The translations under genes and the position numbers were made by a program. A stretch of DNA of 64,000 nucleotides, from the NCBI RefSeq assembly GCF_030167925.1, contig NZ_JASKUT010000001.1, forward strand, positions 4,486,501 through 4,550,500, in the 5' to 3' direction. Within the stretch, counting starts at the first letter, position 1, and each line of letters starts with the position of its first letter. Below the pieces are notes generated by a model. That model was given only the letters and a program-made list of their open reading frames with translations, ran no database searches and was not told the origin of the DNA. Origin of the DNA: Paenibacillus silviterrae (GTDB lineage Bacteria; Bacillota; Bacilli; Paenibacillales; NBRC-103111). This document shows positions 51,323 to 60,831 of this stretch, one piece after another.

Positions 51323-51368
51323 GAAAAGATCGCAGTACGCCGGCTTCGGCGGATTGCGATCTTTTTTT
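51323..51368 (+). terminator. Terminator after rplT
   Basis: AAAAGATCGCA and TGCGATCTTTTTTT with an inner GCCGGCTTCGGCGG hairpin. Confidence 0.9.
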
Positions 51369-51422
51369 GTTCGACGCTGGAAGGACTTTGGCTCCAGGAC
51401 CCGGGGACTTGCAACGTCGGTA

Positions 51423-51451
51423 TTGACTAAACCTCCGAATAAGCATATAAT
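51423..51451 (+). promoter_or_regulatory. Promoter of the ilvBNC T-box leader
   Basis: TTGACT-17-TATAAT. Confidence 0.75.
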
Positions 51452-51457
51452 AGCTAA

Positions 51458-51812
51458 AAAAGTACAACTGCTGACAATAGCTGTGAAGAGGAAAAAGTAA
51501 TAAGGGCTCTTATGTTCAGAGAGCAGCGGACCTGCTGAAACCGTCGCCTTAATCCCTTATTTGCGAAGTCGCCTCCGAGCTGTTTTCCTGAAAGTGTTGC
51601 TGCTCTCGCAGCAAAAGCGACTAGGGAGAATCGGACTGGCACACGTTACCGTGCCTAAGGTAAAGAGAAGCGCCACTACATTGCGGCACTTTACCTGCTA
51701 AGGCTATTTGTTGTGAGACAGATGGCAAACCATGGGTGGTACCACGGAGGATTCGAACCCCTTTCGTCCCGGCAGATGCGTTTATGCGCGTCGGGATGAG
51801 AGGGGTTTTTTG
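51458..51812 (+). promoter_or_regulatory. T-box leader of ilvBNC (specifier GUC, valine)
   Basis: A T-box riboswitch. GAAGAGG...AGTA near 51485-51500 opens stem I, GAA-GTC-GCCT at 51565-51574 gives the specifier codon GUC (Val), the T-box sequence TGGGTGGTACCACGG is at 51733-51747, and the terminator (AACCCCTTTCGTCCCGGC with its complement) ends at about 51811. Uncharged tRNA-Val is expected to favour readthrough. Specifier assignment rests on alignment with the leucine T-box at 55408. Confidence 0.85.
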
Positions 51813-51844
51813 GTTTTTATTTTTTGAAGAGGAGGAGAAAGAAG

Positions 51845-53584
51845 ATGATCGTTCAAACCACACAGAAGTCGAAGGAGCAGCTGCGTCAGGAGCTGCTGAA
51901 GCCGGATGTCGTAACAGGGTCGGAAGCGTTGCTGCGTAGCTTATTGCTGGAGGATGTTGATTGCGTCTTCGGATATCCGGGCGGGGCGGTTTTATATATT
52001 TATGATGCAATGCACGGCAATCCGGATTTTAACCACTTGCTGACTCGTCACGAGCAGGGCGCGATTCACGCGGCGGACGGCTATGCCCGTTCCACAGGAA
52101 AGGTCGGCGTATGTATCGCCACATCCGGTCCGGGAGCGACCAACCTCGTTACGGGGATCGCTACGGCTTACATGGATTCGGTGCCGTTGGTTGTTATCAC
52201 AGGAAACGTAGCTACGACGGTGATCGGAACGGATGCCTTCCAGGAGGCGGACATTACCGGCATCACGATGCCGATTACGAAGCACAGCTACCTGGTGCGC
52301 GACGTGAAGGACCTGCCACGTATCATGAAAGAGGCGTTCCACATTGCGTCGACAGGACGTAAAGGTCCGGTATTGGTCGATATTCCGAAGGATGTATCCA
52401 ATGCGCAAATGGAATTCTACTACCCGGAGAAGGTAGACATTCGCGGTTATAAGCCGACGGTGCAGCCGAACAAGCTGCAGGTCGACAAGATGCTGGAGGC
52501 CATTGCCGCAGCGGAGCGTCCGGTCATTCTGGCCGGCGGCGGCGTGGTGTATGCAGATGCGGCGAAGGAGCTTATCGAGTTCGTGGAGAAGACACGCATT
52601 CCGGTAACGACGACATTGCTCGGCTTGGGCGGCTTCCCTAGCGCGAATGAGCTGTGGATGGGGATGCCGGGAATGCACGGAACGTACACGGCGAACCATG
52701 CGCTGCAGAAGTGCGACCTGCTCATCGGGATCGGCGCGCGCTTCGACGATCGCGTGACGATGAAGGTGAACGGCTTTGCGCCTCATGCGAAGATCGTTCA
52801 TATCGATATTGACCCGGCTGAGGTAGGCAAGATTGTCGAAACCTCGATCCCGGTTGTCGGCGATATCAAGGAAGTGCTGCAGCAGGCGAACCAGAGGGCG
52901 AAGCCGGCGAAATCCGAGAAATGGATTGAGTGGGTGCTCGAGACGAAGAAGAACAACCCGCTGACGTATGTGGATTCCGATACGGAGCTGAAGCCGCAAT
53001 ACGTGATCGAGATGATTCATGAGACAACGAACGGCGATGCGATCGTTACGACGGACGTAGGCCAGCATCAGATGTGGACGGCGCAGTACTACAAGTTCAA
53101 CAACCCTCGCTCCTGGATCACCTCCGGCGGCTTGGGCACCATGGGCTTCGGCTTCCCGTCCGCGATCGGCGCACAGGTTGCAAATCCGGACCGTATGGTC
53201 GTATCGGTCAACGGTGACGGCGGGATGCAGATGTGTTCGCAGGAGCTGGCTATCTGCGCCATCAACAAGATTCCGGTGAAGATCGTGGTAATCAACAACC
53301 AGGTGCTCGGTATGGTTCGCCAGTGGCAGGAGATCATTTATGACAACCGCTACAGCCACATTGACCTGGCCGGCAGCCCGGACTTCGTGAAGCTCGCAGA
53401 GGCTTACGGCGTGAAAGGACTTCGCGCAACCAACAAGGACGAAGCTAGAGCCGCTTGGCAGGAAGCAATGAACACCGATGGACCGGTACTCGTGGAATTC
53501 GTCGTCCGCAAGGGAGAGAACGTGTATCCGATGGTTACACAAGGCTCGACGATAGACCAAATGATATTGGGGGACTCGGAATGA
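51845..53584 (+). CDS. ilvB: Acetolactate synthase large subunit
   Basis: A 579-residue thiamine-diphosphate and FAD enzyme making acetolactate (Val/Leu) and acetohydroxybutyrate (Ile). Motifs: FGYPGGAVLYIYDAM near 43, ATSGPGATNLVTGIA near 94, and the ThDP site GDGGMQMCSQELA near 457. ATG 51845 has GGAGGAG 7 bases upstream; a reading from 51824 starts inside the leader. Its stop overlaps ilvN (ATGA). Part of the T-box-controlled ilvBNC unit. Confidence 0.97.
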   Translation: MIVQTTQKSKEQLRQELLKPDVVTGSEALLRSLLLEDVDCVFGYPGGAVLYIYDAMHGNPDFNHLLTRHEQGAIHAADGYARSTGKVGVCIATSGPGATNLVTGIATAYMDSVPLVVITGNVATTVIGTDAFQEADITGITMPITKHSYLVRDVKDLPRIMKEAFHIASTGRKGPVLVDIPKDVSNAQMEFYYPEKVDIRGYKPTVQPNKLQVDKMLEAIAAAERPVILAGGGVVYADAAKELIEFVEKTRIPVTTTLLGLGGFPSANELWMGMPGMHGTYTANHALQKCDLLIGIGARFDDRVTMKVNGFAPHAKIVHIDIDPAEVGKIVETSIPVVGDIKEVLQQANQRAKPAKSEKWIEWVLETKKNNPLTYVDSDTELKPQYVIEMIHETTNGDAIVTTDVGQHQMWTAQYYKFNNPRSWITSGGLGTMGFGFPSAIGAQVANPDRMVVSVNGDGGMQMCSQELAICAINKIPVKIVVINNQVLGMVRQWQEIIYDNRYSHIDLAGSPDFVKLAEAYGVKGLRATNKDEARAAWQEAMNTDGPVLVEFVVRKGENVYPMVTQGSTIDQMILGDSE

Positions 53585-54072
53585 TTCGCAAACATACCAT
53601 TTCCGTATTAGTGAACAACCAGCCCGGCGTTCTGCAGCGCGTATCCGGCTTGTTCGGACGCCGCGGCTTCAATATCGAGAGCATTACGGTGGGAGAATCC
53701 GAAGAGCAAGGACTCTCCCGGATGGTTATCGTCACTACGGGCGATGACCAGACGCTGGAGCAAATCTCGAAGCAGCTGTATAAGCTGATCGACGTAATCA
53801 AGGTCGTTGACCTTAGCGCCAATCCGATGGTGGCCCGCGAGCTTGCCTTGATCAAGGTTACTGCAGAGCCGGCGGCACGTCCGGAGATCCTGGGCGTCGT
53901 CGAAACCTTCCGCGCGGCTGTTGTCGATATCGGACCGTCCTCGCTGATCGTTCAGGTCGTAGGGGACTCCGAGAAAATCGATGCGATGGTCGAGCTGCTG
54001 AAGCCTTACGGCATTCGGGAGCTGTCCCGTACAGGCGTAACGGCAATGGTTCGCGGCATGTCTGCGAAATAA
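53581..54072 (+). CDS. ilvN: Acetolactate synthase small (regulatory) subunit
   Basis: A 163-residue regulatory subunit. An ACT domain (HTISVLVNNQPGVLQRVSGL at 5-24; NIESITVG) binds valine and makes IlvB sensitive to feedback; the C-terminal half ends in GVTAMVRGM. ATG 53581 overlaps the ilvB stop by four bases, so translation is coupled. Longer readings from 53455 lie in the ilvB end. Confidence 0.96.
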   Translation: MIRKHTISVLVNNQPGVLQRVSGLFGRRGFNIESITVGESEEQGLSRMVIVTTGDDQTLEQISKQLYKLIDVIKVVDLSANPMVARELALIKVTAEPAARPEILGVVETFRAAVVDIGPSSLIVQVVGDSEKIDAMVELLKPYGIRELSRTGVTAMVRGMSAK

Positions 54073-54108
54073 ACATTTCAACTGAAGGCAAAGTGTAGTA
54101 AAATGGTT

Positions 54109-54195
54109 CCTGTGTGCGGGGGTTCAAGCGGATAACGCTTTAACGCGACGCGGCGACTCTAGTCCGTGTTGTCCGGCTGAACACCCGCATACAGG
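54109..54195 (+). ncRNA. Intercistronic hairpin between ilvN and ilvC
   Basis: CCTGTGTGCGGG-GGTTCA and TGAAC-ACCCGCATACAGG form long arms around a GC-rich inner part. It lies in the 153-base gap, without a T run, so it is probably an mRNA processing or stability element and not a terminator. Confidence 0.55.
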
Positions 54196-54225
54196 GTTCT
54201 AAATTAAAGGAGGAGCTATAATACC

Positions 54226-55218
<993 letters not shown>

Positions 55219-55231
55219 TAGGTGTTTACAT

Positions 55232-55266
55232 AAGGTACGGTCTCTTTCGGGCCGTGCCTTTTTTGT
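55232..55266 (+). terminator. Terminator after ilvC
   Basis: AAGGTACGGTC and GGGCCGTGCCTT with T6. Confidence 0.85.
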
Positions 55267-55282
55267 TTTTCTAAGGAGATGC

Positions 55283-55311
55283 TTGATATTATGGCTCGCG
55301 TGTTATACAAT
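55283..55311 (+). promoter_or_regulatory. Promoter of the leuA T-box leader
   Basis: TTGATA-17-TACAAT. Confidence 0.6.
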
Positions 55312-55317
55312 ACGTAA

Positions 55318-55608
55318 TAATATGAAAATACGTTGAAGAGGAATAGTAAGGTTTCCCAAGCGTTAAGAGAGCTGTTGGTTGGTGCGAAACAGTCGTGGAG
55401 GAGATCTGAACTCGCCTTAGAGTTGCCCGCTGAACGAACAAGTAGGTGGAGCCGGAGCCTGACCGTTATCATCAGGAGGATAGTAGGCTTGTCCGTTAGG
55501 CCAGCCCTTATCCGCTAAGTGCATGCTGTCAAAGGCATGAATTGGAGTGGTACCGCGTAAGATGTCACAGTCTTTCGTCTCTGTTTAGGGAGATGAAAGG
55601 CTTTTTTT
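55318..55608 (+). promoter_or_regulatory. T-box leader of leuA (specifier CUC, leucine)
   Basis: GAAGAGGAATAGTA near 55334-55347 opens stem I; GAA-CTC-GCC at 55408-55416 gives the specifier CUC (Leu); TGGAGTGGTACCGCG at 55543-55557 is the T-box; the terminator AGTCTTTCGTCTC with GAGATGAAAGGCT ends in T7 at about 55607. Uncharged tRNA-Leu should allow leuA expression. Confidence 0.9.
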
Positions 55609-55656
55609 GCGTTCCAGCAGGACGCTACAGGATATGGAAGAGAGGAAGGGAAACCC

Positions 55657-57324
55657 ATGAAAAACGCAGAGAAATATGCTAGAGGGTATTTTATGCCGCC
55701 GAAGCAAAGCTTGAAGTGGACCCAAAAGGAATATATTACCGAGGCGCCTACTTGGTGCAGCGTCGACCTTCGTGACGGAAATCAGGCGTTAATCGTTCCG
55801 ATGAATCTGGAGGAAAAGCTGGAGTACTTCCAGCTGCTCGTAGACATCGGATTCAAGGAGATTGAAGTAGGATTTCCGGCAGCGTCGGAAACGGAGTTCA
55901 CCTTCCTGCGCACATTGATCGAGCAGAATTTGATCCCGGATGACGTCACGATCCAGGTGCTTACCCAATCGCGGGAGCACATTATCCGCAAAACCTTCGA
56001 ATCGCTGAGAGGAGCCAAAAAGGCCGTAGTGCACTTGTACAATTCGACCTCCGTGGCGCAGCGGGAGCAGGTTTTCCGCAAATCGAAGGAAGAAATTATC
56101 GATATAGCCGTTACCGGAGCGAAGTTGCTGAAGGCCTGTGCGGAAGAGACCGAAGGGAACTTCCAATTCCAATATTCACCGGAGAGCTTCACCGGTACGG
56201 AAGTGGAATTTTCACTCGAAATTTGCAATCGGGTACTGGATGTTTGGCAGCCGACTGCTGACAACAAGGTGATTATCAACCTTCCGGCTACCGTATCCAT
56301 GTCCATGCCGCACGTCTATGCAAGCCAAATTGAATATATGAGCGAGCATCTGAATTATCGCGAGAACGTCATCGTTTCGCTCCATCCGCACAACGACAGA
56401 GGTACAGGGGTTGCCGATGCGGAGCTGGGCATGCTCGCGGGAGGACAGCGGGTGGAAGGAACCTTGTTTGGTAACGGGGAAAGAACAGGGAATGTCGACA
56501 TCATTACGCTGGCGTTGAACATGTACTCGCACGGAGTGGATCCGAAGCTGAATTTCGAGAACATCCCGGGCATCCTCGCCGTATACGAACGGTTGACCAA
56601 AATGAGAGTAAGCGAACGACACCCTTACGGCGGCGAGCTCGTATTCACCGCTTTCTCCGGCTCGCATCAGGATGCGATTGCCAAGGGAATGAAGTGGCGC
56701 GAGGAGCAGGAGCGCGAGTATTGGTCAGTGCCTTACCTGCCTATCGATCCGAAGGATATCGGCAGAGAGTATGAAGGGGATATTATCCGAATTAACAGTC
56801 AGTCCGGTAAGGGCGGAATTGGATACGTGCTGCAGCTGAAGTATGGACTGGATCTTCCCCCGAAAATGCGCGAGCATTTCGGATACTGTGTGAAAAACGT
56901 ATCGGACCAACAGCAGAAAGAACTGCTGCCGGATGAAATTTACGACATTTTCCAAAAGGAATATGTAAATATCAAAACGCCGGTTGAGTTCGTCAAATAC
57001 CGTTTTACCGACGATGATGATTTCCAAACCGTAGTTACCATCCGGACGGGCAATGAAGTCAAAGAAATTACGGGAACGGGTAACGGAAGACTGGATGCGA
57101 TCAGCAATGCGCTTCAGACACATCTTGGTTTGGATTACTCCGATTTATCCTATAAGGAGCATGCTCTGGAAACAGGGTCCAAATCCCAGGCGGTTTCTTA
57201 TATCGGCATCAAGGCTTCGAACGGCAGCGTACATTGGGGCTGCGGCATCGATGTGGATATCATGACCTCATCTGTCAAAGCGCTGTTCAGTGCCGTCAAC
57301 CAAATGAGCAAGAACGAGAAATAA
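55657..57324 (+). CDS. leuA: 2-isopropylmalate synthase (long, LeuA type 2)
   Basis: A 555-residue alpha-isopropylmalate synthase condensing acetyl-CoA with 2-ketoisovalerate. HMGL motifs: VDLRDGNQALIVPMNLEEK near 37 (in part), PHNDRGTGVADAELGMLAG near 250; a C-terminal LeuA regulatory domain binds leucine. It belongs to the long form seen in actinobacteria and fungi (KWTQKEYITEAPTWCSVD), not the 500-residue form usual in B. subtilis. Ribosome site GAGAGGAAGGG before ATG 55657. A terminator follows; leuC and leuD are not in this window. Confidence 0.95.
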   Translation: MKNAEKYARGYFMPPKQSLKWTQKEYITEAPTWCSVDLRDGNQALIVPMNLEEKLEYFQLLVDIGFKEIEVGFPAASETEFTFLRTLIEQNLIPDDVTIQVLTQSREHIIRKTFESLRGAKKAVVHLYNSTSVAQREQVFRKSKEEIIDIAVTGAKLLKACAEETEGNFQFQYSPESFTGTEVEFSLEICNRVLDVWQPTADNKVIINLPATVSMSMPHVYASQIEYMSEHLNYRENVIVSLHPHNDRGTGVADAELGMLAGGQRVEGTLFGNGERTGNVDIITLALNMYSHGVDPKLNFENIPGILAVYERLTKMRVSERHPYGGELVFTAFSGSHQDAIAKGMKWREEQEREYWSVPYLPIDPKDIGREYEGDIIRINSQSGKGGIGYVLQLKYGLDLPPKMREHFGYCVKNVSDQQQKELLPDEIYDIFQKEYVNIKTPVEFVKYRFTDDDDFQTVVTIRTGNEVKEITGTGNGRLDAISNALQTHLGLDYSDLSYKEHALETGSKSQAVSYIGIKASNGSVHWGCGIDVDIMTSSVKALFSAVNQMSKNEK

Positions 57325-57335
57325 AGTGTAAACCG

Positions 57336-57365
57336 AACCGCCTTCGGCAGAAGGCGGTTTTCTTT
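57336..57365 (+). terminator. Terminator after leuA
   Basis: AACCGCCTTC, GGCA, GAAGGCGGTT, then T-rich. Confidence 0.85.
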
Positions 57366-57410
57366 GTTTCTATGGTAGAATGGTGTTACACAATTGGAGG
57401 AGGAATCGGT

Positions 57411-58325
57411 GTGACGAAGAAGCTTTCGGATTATGCTTTTGGACAAGCGGTGGACTTCATGAATGTGAAGGCAAGACCGCTGGAGCGTGCCATGCTGGCC
57501 TATGAATTCGGTCAGGGCTCGGCGGAGACGGTAGTGGAGGAGCTCATCCAGTACCGGAACGAGGACGGAGGCTTCGGCTTCGGCCTGGAGCCGGATCTGC
57601 GGACGGCTGCATCATCGGCTTACGCTACCACGATTGCGCTGCAGTACCTTGTACTGCTGCCGGATGAAGCCGCTAAAGAGCCTGCAGAGAAGGCGCTCGC
57701 TTATTTTCGATCGACCTATGATGCCACCGGACAAGGATGGGACCTTATCCCCGAAGCAGCAGAGGAAGCTCCGAGAGCTCCCTGGTGGAGCTACGAAAGC
57801 GTCCGTACCCGGCCGCATTGGGGAAACGCGAATGCGGAGATTGCTGGGTACTTCTTGCGTTACGGAAGTGAGTCGGATCGGAATTTGGCAGAAGCCCTAA
57901 CGGAGACGGCAATACAGAAGTTGGAGGAGGTCAAGCAGCTTGAGTTCCATGAACTGCTTTGCTATTTGCGGCTGGCACGGTATGTGACCCCTGAGCAGTA
58001 CAGCCGGATGGAGCCATGGCTGCAAGCATCGGTGCAATCGAATGTGATAACCGATCCGGCAAAGTGGACCGGCTACGGCCTACAGCCGATCAAGGTGGTT
58101 ACATCGCTGGATTCCCCGTATGCCGATATGCTCTCGGAGGCTGTGCAGGCCAATCTTGATTTTGCCGTATCGAAGCAAACCCCGGAAGGCTGCTGGATGC
58201 CGGAGTGGAGCTGGGGACAAGACGAAAAGGAGTGGCCCGAGGCCCAAACGGAATGGTGCGGCGTCCTGACCCTAGAGAAGCTGCGGGTGCTCAAAGCTTT
58301 TGGACGAATCGAGCGCTATAGTTAA
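57411..58325 (+). CDS. Alpha/alpha-toroid (terpenoid cyclase-fold) protein of unknown function
   Basis: A 304-residue protein. Repeated stretches such as YRNEDGGFGFGLEPD near 44 and KQTPEGCWMPEWSWGQ near 262 look like the helical repeats of prenyltransferase/terpene-cyclase toroids. No catalytic DDxD or DxDD motif is seen, so it may not be a cyclase. I cannot assign a function. GTG 57411 has GGAGGAGG 7 bases upstream. It lies between leuA and leuB where bacilli normally have no such gene. Confidence 0.7.
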   Translation: MTKKLSDYAFGQAVDFMNVKARPLERAMLAYEFGQGSAETVVEELIQYRNEDGGFGFGLEPDLRTAASSAYATTIALQYLVLLPDEAAKEPAEKALAYFRSTYDATGQGWDLIPEAAEEAPRAPWWSYESVRTRPHWGNANAEIAGYFLRYGSESDRNLAEALTETAIQKLEEVKQLEFHELLCYLRLARYVTPEQYSRMEPWLQASVQSNVITDPAKWTGYGLQPIKVVTSLDSPYADMLSEAVQANLDFAVSKQTPEGCWMPEWSWGQDEKEWPEAQTEWCGVLTLEKLRVLKAFGRIERYS

Positions 58326-58415
58326 AACCTATCGCGATGATAGATTTTATATCTTGGTCAAGCAAAGAACATATATGATACAACAGAGATAATGAAGACT
58401 CGAGGAGTGAATAAA

Positions 58416-59495
58416 ATGACAGACGTGAAAAAGATTGCCGTCATCGCGGGTGACGGAATCGGTCCTGAAGTTGTGAACGAAGCGATTAAGGTGATGAAGA
58501 AGACCGAGGACGTTTTCGGACTTCGCTTTGAATTCGAGCATGGTTTGTTCGGCGGTATCGCTATTGATGAGAAAGGCACACCGCTTCCGCAGGAAACGCT
58601 CGATATTTGTAAAAAAGCGGATGCGGTACTGCTCGGCGCCGTCGGCGGACCGAAATGGGATAACAACTCGAAGGAGCTTCGCCCGGAAACTGGCTTGCTC
58701 GGTATTCGCAAAGCGCTGGGTCTGTTCTCCAACATTCGTCCGGCGAACGTTTTCGATTGCTTGAAGGAAGCTTCCACGCTGAAGCCGGAAGTGCTTGAGG
58801 GCACAGACCTGATCGTGGTGCGCGAGCTGACAGGCGGTATCTACTTCGGTGAGAAGTTCCGCCGTGAAGGTGCGAACGGTCAAGAAGCGGTAGATACTTG
58901 CGTATATAACGTAGCTGAGGTGGAGCGCATCGTTCGACAAGCGTTCGAAATCGCGCAAACTCGCCGTAAGAAGCTGGCTTCCGTAGATAAAGCCAACGTT
59001 CTGGAAACCTCCCGCTTGTGGAGAGAAGTCGTTAACCGGATTGCCCCTGAGTATCCGGATGTAGAACTCGAGCACGTGCTCGTTGACAACTGTGCTATGC
59101 AGCTGCTGCGCCGTCCTGCCAGCTTCGACGTTATCGTAACGGAGAACATGTTCGGCGATATCTTGAGCGACGAAGCAGCAATGCTGACAGGCTCCATCGG
59201 AATGCTGTCCTCCGCTTCCTTGGGCGAGGGCGCGTTCGGCTTGTACGAGCCGGTACACGGCTCCGCTCCTGACATCGCGGGTCAAGGCATTGCGAACCCT
59301 ATTGCAACGATCCTGTCAGTAGCGCTGATGTACCGTCTGACCTTCGGTTACCATGAAGCGGCGGAAGCGATCGAGCGCGCCGTGAAGGAAGTGCTGGATG
59401 CCGGTCATCGTACAGGCGATATCGCCGTCGATAAGAGCAAAGCCATCGGCACAACTGCAATGGGCGAGCTGATTGTGAACGCAATTCGTAAATAA
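58416..59495 (+). CDS. leuB: 3-isopropylmalate dehydrogenase
   Basis: A 359-residue NAD-dependent enzyme for leucine synthesis. Signatures: VIAGDGIGPEVVNEAI near 8, GAVGGPKWDN, the substrate arginines in LLGIRKALGLFSNIRP, ELTGGIYFGEKFRREG near 138, and NMFGDILSDEAAMLTGSIG. Normal length. ATG 58416 follows AGGAGTGA by 6-7 bases; ATG 58392 would add eight residues. A terminator lies downstream. It is separated from leuA by the toroid gene. Confidence 0.96.
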   Translation: MTDVKKIAVIAGDGIGPEVVNEAIKVMKKTEDVFGLRFEFEHGLFGGIAIDEKGTPLPQETLDICKKADAVLLGAVGGPKWDNNSKELRPETGLLGIRKALGLFSNIRPANVFDCLKEASTLKPEVLEGTDLIVVRELTGGIYFGEKFRREGANGQEAVDTCVYNVAEVERIVRQAFEIAQTRRKKLASVDKANVLETSRLWREVVNRIAPEYPDVELEHVLVDNCAMQLLRRPASFDVIVTENMFGDILSDEAAMLTGSIGMLSSASLGEGAFGLYEPVHGSAPDIAGQGIANPIATILSVALMYRLTFGYHEAAEAIERAVKEVLDAGHRTGDIAVDKSKAIGTTAMGELIVNAIRK

Positions 59496-59507
59496 AATCA
59501 ACCTGAG

Positions 59508-59543
59508 AAGACTCTTGAGAAGCGATTCTTGAGAGTCTTTTTT
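59508..59543 (+). terminator. Terminator after leuB
   Basis: AAGACTCT and AGAGTCTT with T6. Confidence 0.88.
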
Positions 59544-59569
59544 CGTGGAATGTAAGGGTTTGTTGTTAA

Positions 59570-59584
59570 TTATAATTATTCTAA
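59570..59584 (+). promoter_or_regulatory. PerR-like box upstream of peroxiredoxin
   Basis: TTATAATTATTCTAA matches the PerR consensus TTATAATnATTATAA at 14 of 15 positions. It lies 19 bases before the -35 of the candidate promoter, a little farther than most PerR sites. Confidence 0.6.
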
Positions 59585-59603
59585 AAATAAAATCGTTCTA
59601 ATC

Positions 59604-59632
59604 TTGACTTTCATTTTTTCGAATGATACCAT
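59604..59632 (+). promoter_or_regulatory. Promoter of the peroxiredoxin gene
   Basis: TTGACT-17-TACCAT. Confidence 0.6.
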
Positions 59633-59692
59633 GAATTGCGTAAAGATGAGCTATTCCATCATTTCCATATAGATCCTTAGGAGGCTTTCAGC

Positions 59693-60241
59693 ATGGCAGA
59701 ACGTTTAGTAGGCAAACCGGCACCAAGCTTCACAATGGATACGGCTCTGGGCAACGGACAAGAATTCGGGCGCGTCAGTCTGGACGATTACAAAGGCAAA
59801 TGGCTCGTATTGTTCTTTTATCCGCTGGATTTCACTTTCGTGTGCCCGACGGAAATTACGGCGATCAGCGAAGCTGCGGCCCAATTTAAAGCAGTTGACG
59901 CAGAGATCCTTGGCGTGTCCGTGGACAGCAAGCATTCCCACCGTGCATGGATCAACACACCGGTTGACCAGAATGGCCTCGGGCAGCTGAATTTCCCGCT
60001 GGCATCCGATATGACGAAGCAGGTTTCCCGCGATTACGGCGTATTGATCGAAGAAGAAGGCATCGCGCTTCGCGGTCTGTTCATCATCAATCCGGAAGGC
60101 GAGCTGATGTACCAAGTAGTTCACCATAACAACGTGGGTCGCAGTGTCGAGGAGACCTACCGCGTCCTGGAGGCTCTGCAATCCGGCGGTCTGTGTCCGA
60201 TCGGCTGGAAGAAGGGCGACAAGCACCTGGCAGCGAAGTAA
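59693..60241 (+). CDS. Typical 2-Cys peroxiredoxin
   Basis: A 182-residue thiol peroxidase of the AhpC/YkuU group. The peroxidatic cysteine is C51 in FTFVCPTEIT, and the resolving cysteine is C168 in GGLCPIGWKKG. It needs a thioredoxin or AhpF partner, which is not near. ATG 59693 follows AGGAGG. A PerR-like box and a promoter lie upstream, which fits peroxide induction. It is followed by gcvH after 76 bases and a hairpin. Confidence 0.95.
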   Translation: MAERLVGKPAPSFTMDTALGNGQEFGRVSLDDYKGKWLVLFFYPLDFTFVCPTEITAISEAAAQFKAVDAEILGVSVDSKHSHRAWINTPVDQNGLGQLNFPLASDMTKQVSRDYGVLIEEEGIALRGLFIINPEGELMYQVVHHNNVGRSVEETYRVLEALQSGGLCPIGWKKGDKHLAAK

Positions 60242-60258
60242 TCATCATGCATACAAGA

Positions 60259-60294
60259 ATCCCTCGGGCTGCTGACGGCAGGCGAGGGGTTTAT
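60259..60294 (+). terminator. Hairpin after peroxiredoxin gene
   Basis: ATCCCTCG and CGAGGGGT enclose GGCTGC/GGCAG; the T run is weak, so partial readthrough into gcvH is possible. Confidence 0.6.
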
Positions 60295-60317
60295 TGCTAT
60301 AGAGAGGGGCGTTAAGG

Positions 60318-60701
60318 ATGGACGTCATTAGCCATTTAAAATACAGCGAGAACCACGAATGGGTTCGCGTGGAGGGCAAGCGAGCGGTGATCGGCGTGAC
60401 CGATTTTGCTCAGGATGAGCTTGGCATGGTCGTCTTCGCCGAGCTGCCGGAAATAGGCGATGAGCTGAAGGCAGGGGAGCCGCTGGGCAGTCTGGAGTCG
60501 GTGAAGACAGTGTCGGAGCTGTATGCGCCGATTAGCGGCAAGGTAATCGACATCAACGTGAAGCTGCTGGAGAATCCGGGGATCATCAACCTGTCGCCGT
60601 ATGAGAGCGGATGGCTGATCGTCGTGGAGATGGCCGATCCGTCGGAGCTTGATCAGCTCTGGGATGCCGAGAAGTACAAGGAAACCTACATACATGAGTA
60701 A
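60318..60701 (+). CDS. gcvH: Glycine cleavage system H protein
   Basis: A 127-residue lipoyl carrier protein. The lipoylated lysine is K63 in SLESVKTVSE; the fold signatures are ENHEWVRVEGKRAVIGVTDF and AQDELGMVVFAELPE. The other glycine-cleavage genes are not near; as in many Bacilli gcvH stands apart and may also serve lipoate relay to other enzymes. GAGAGGGG before ATG 60318. Confidence 0.96.
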   Translation: MDVISHLKYSENHEWVRVEGKRAVIGVTDFAQDELGMVVFAELPEIGDELKAGEPLGSLESVKTVSELYAPISGKVIDINVKLLENPGIINLSPYESGWLIVVEMADPSELDQLWDAEKYKETYIHE

Positions 60702-60762
60702 GAGGTGATGGGTAGCGGAGGCAGGACCGGGATGACTCCACCACCATCACCGCCATACCATA

Positions 60763-60820
60763 CAAAAAGGCTTCACTCGCAAGTCAGGGTCGAATCTGAC
60801 AGGCGGGAAGAAGCCTTTTT
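60763..60820. terminator. Bidirectional terminator
   Basis: AAAAAGGCTTC and GAAGCCTTTTT with an inner GTCAGG hairpin, between gcvH and the convergent diguanylate cyclase gene. Confidence 0.85.
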
Positions 60821-60831
60821 CATGAAGAAAA

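Noticed and set aside
51992..53560. Long minus-strand open frame (522 residues) opposite ilvB
   Set aside because: It is the antisense of a certain gene, has an Arg/His-rich composition and no family match.
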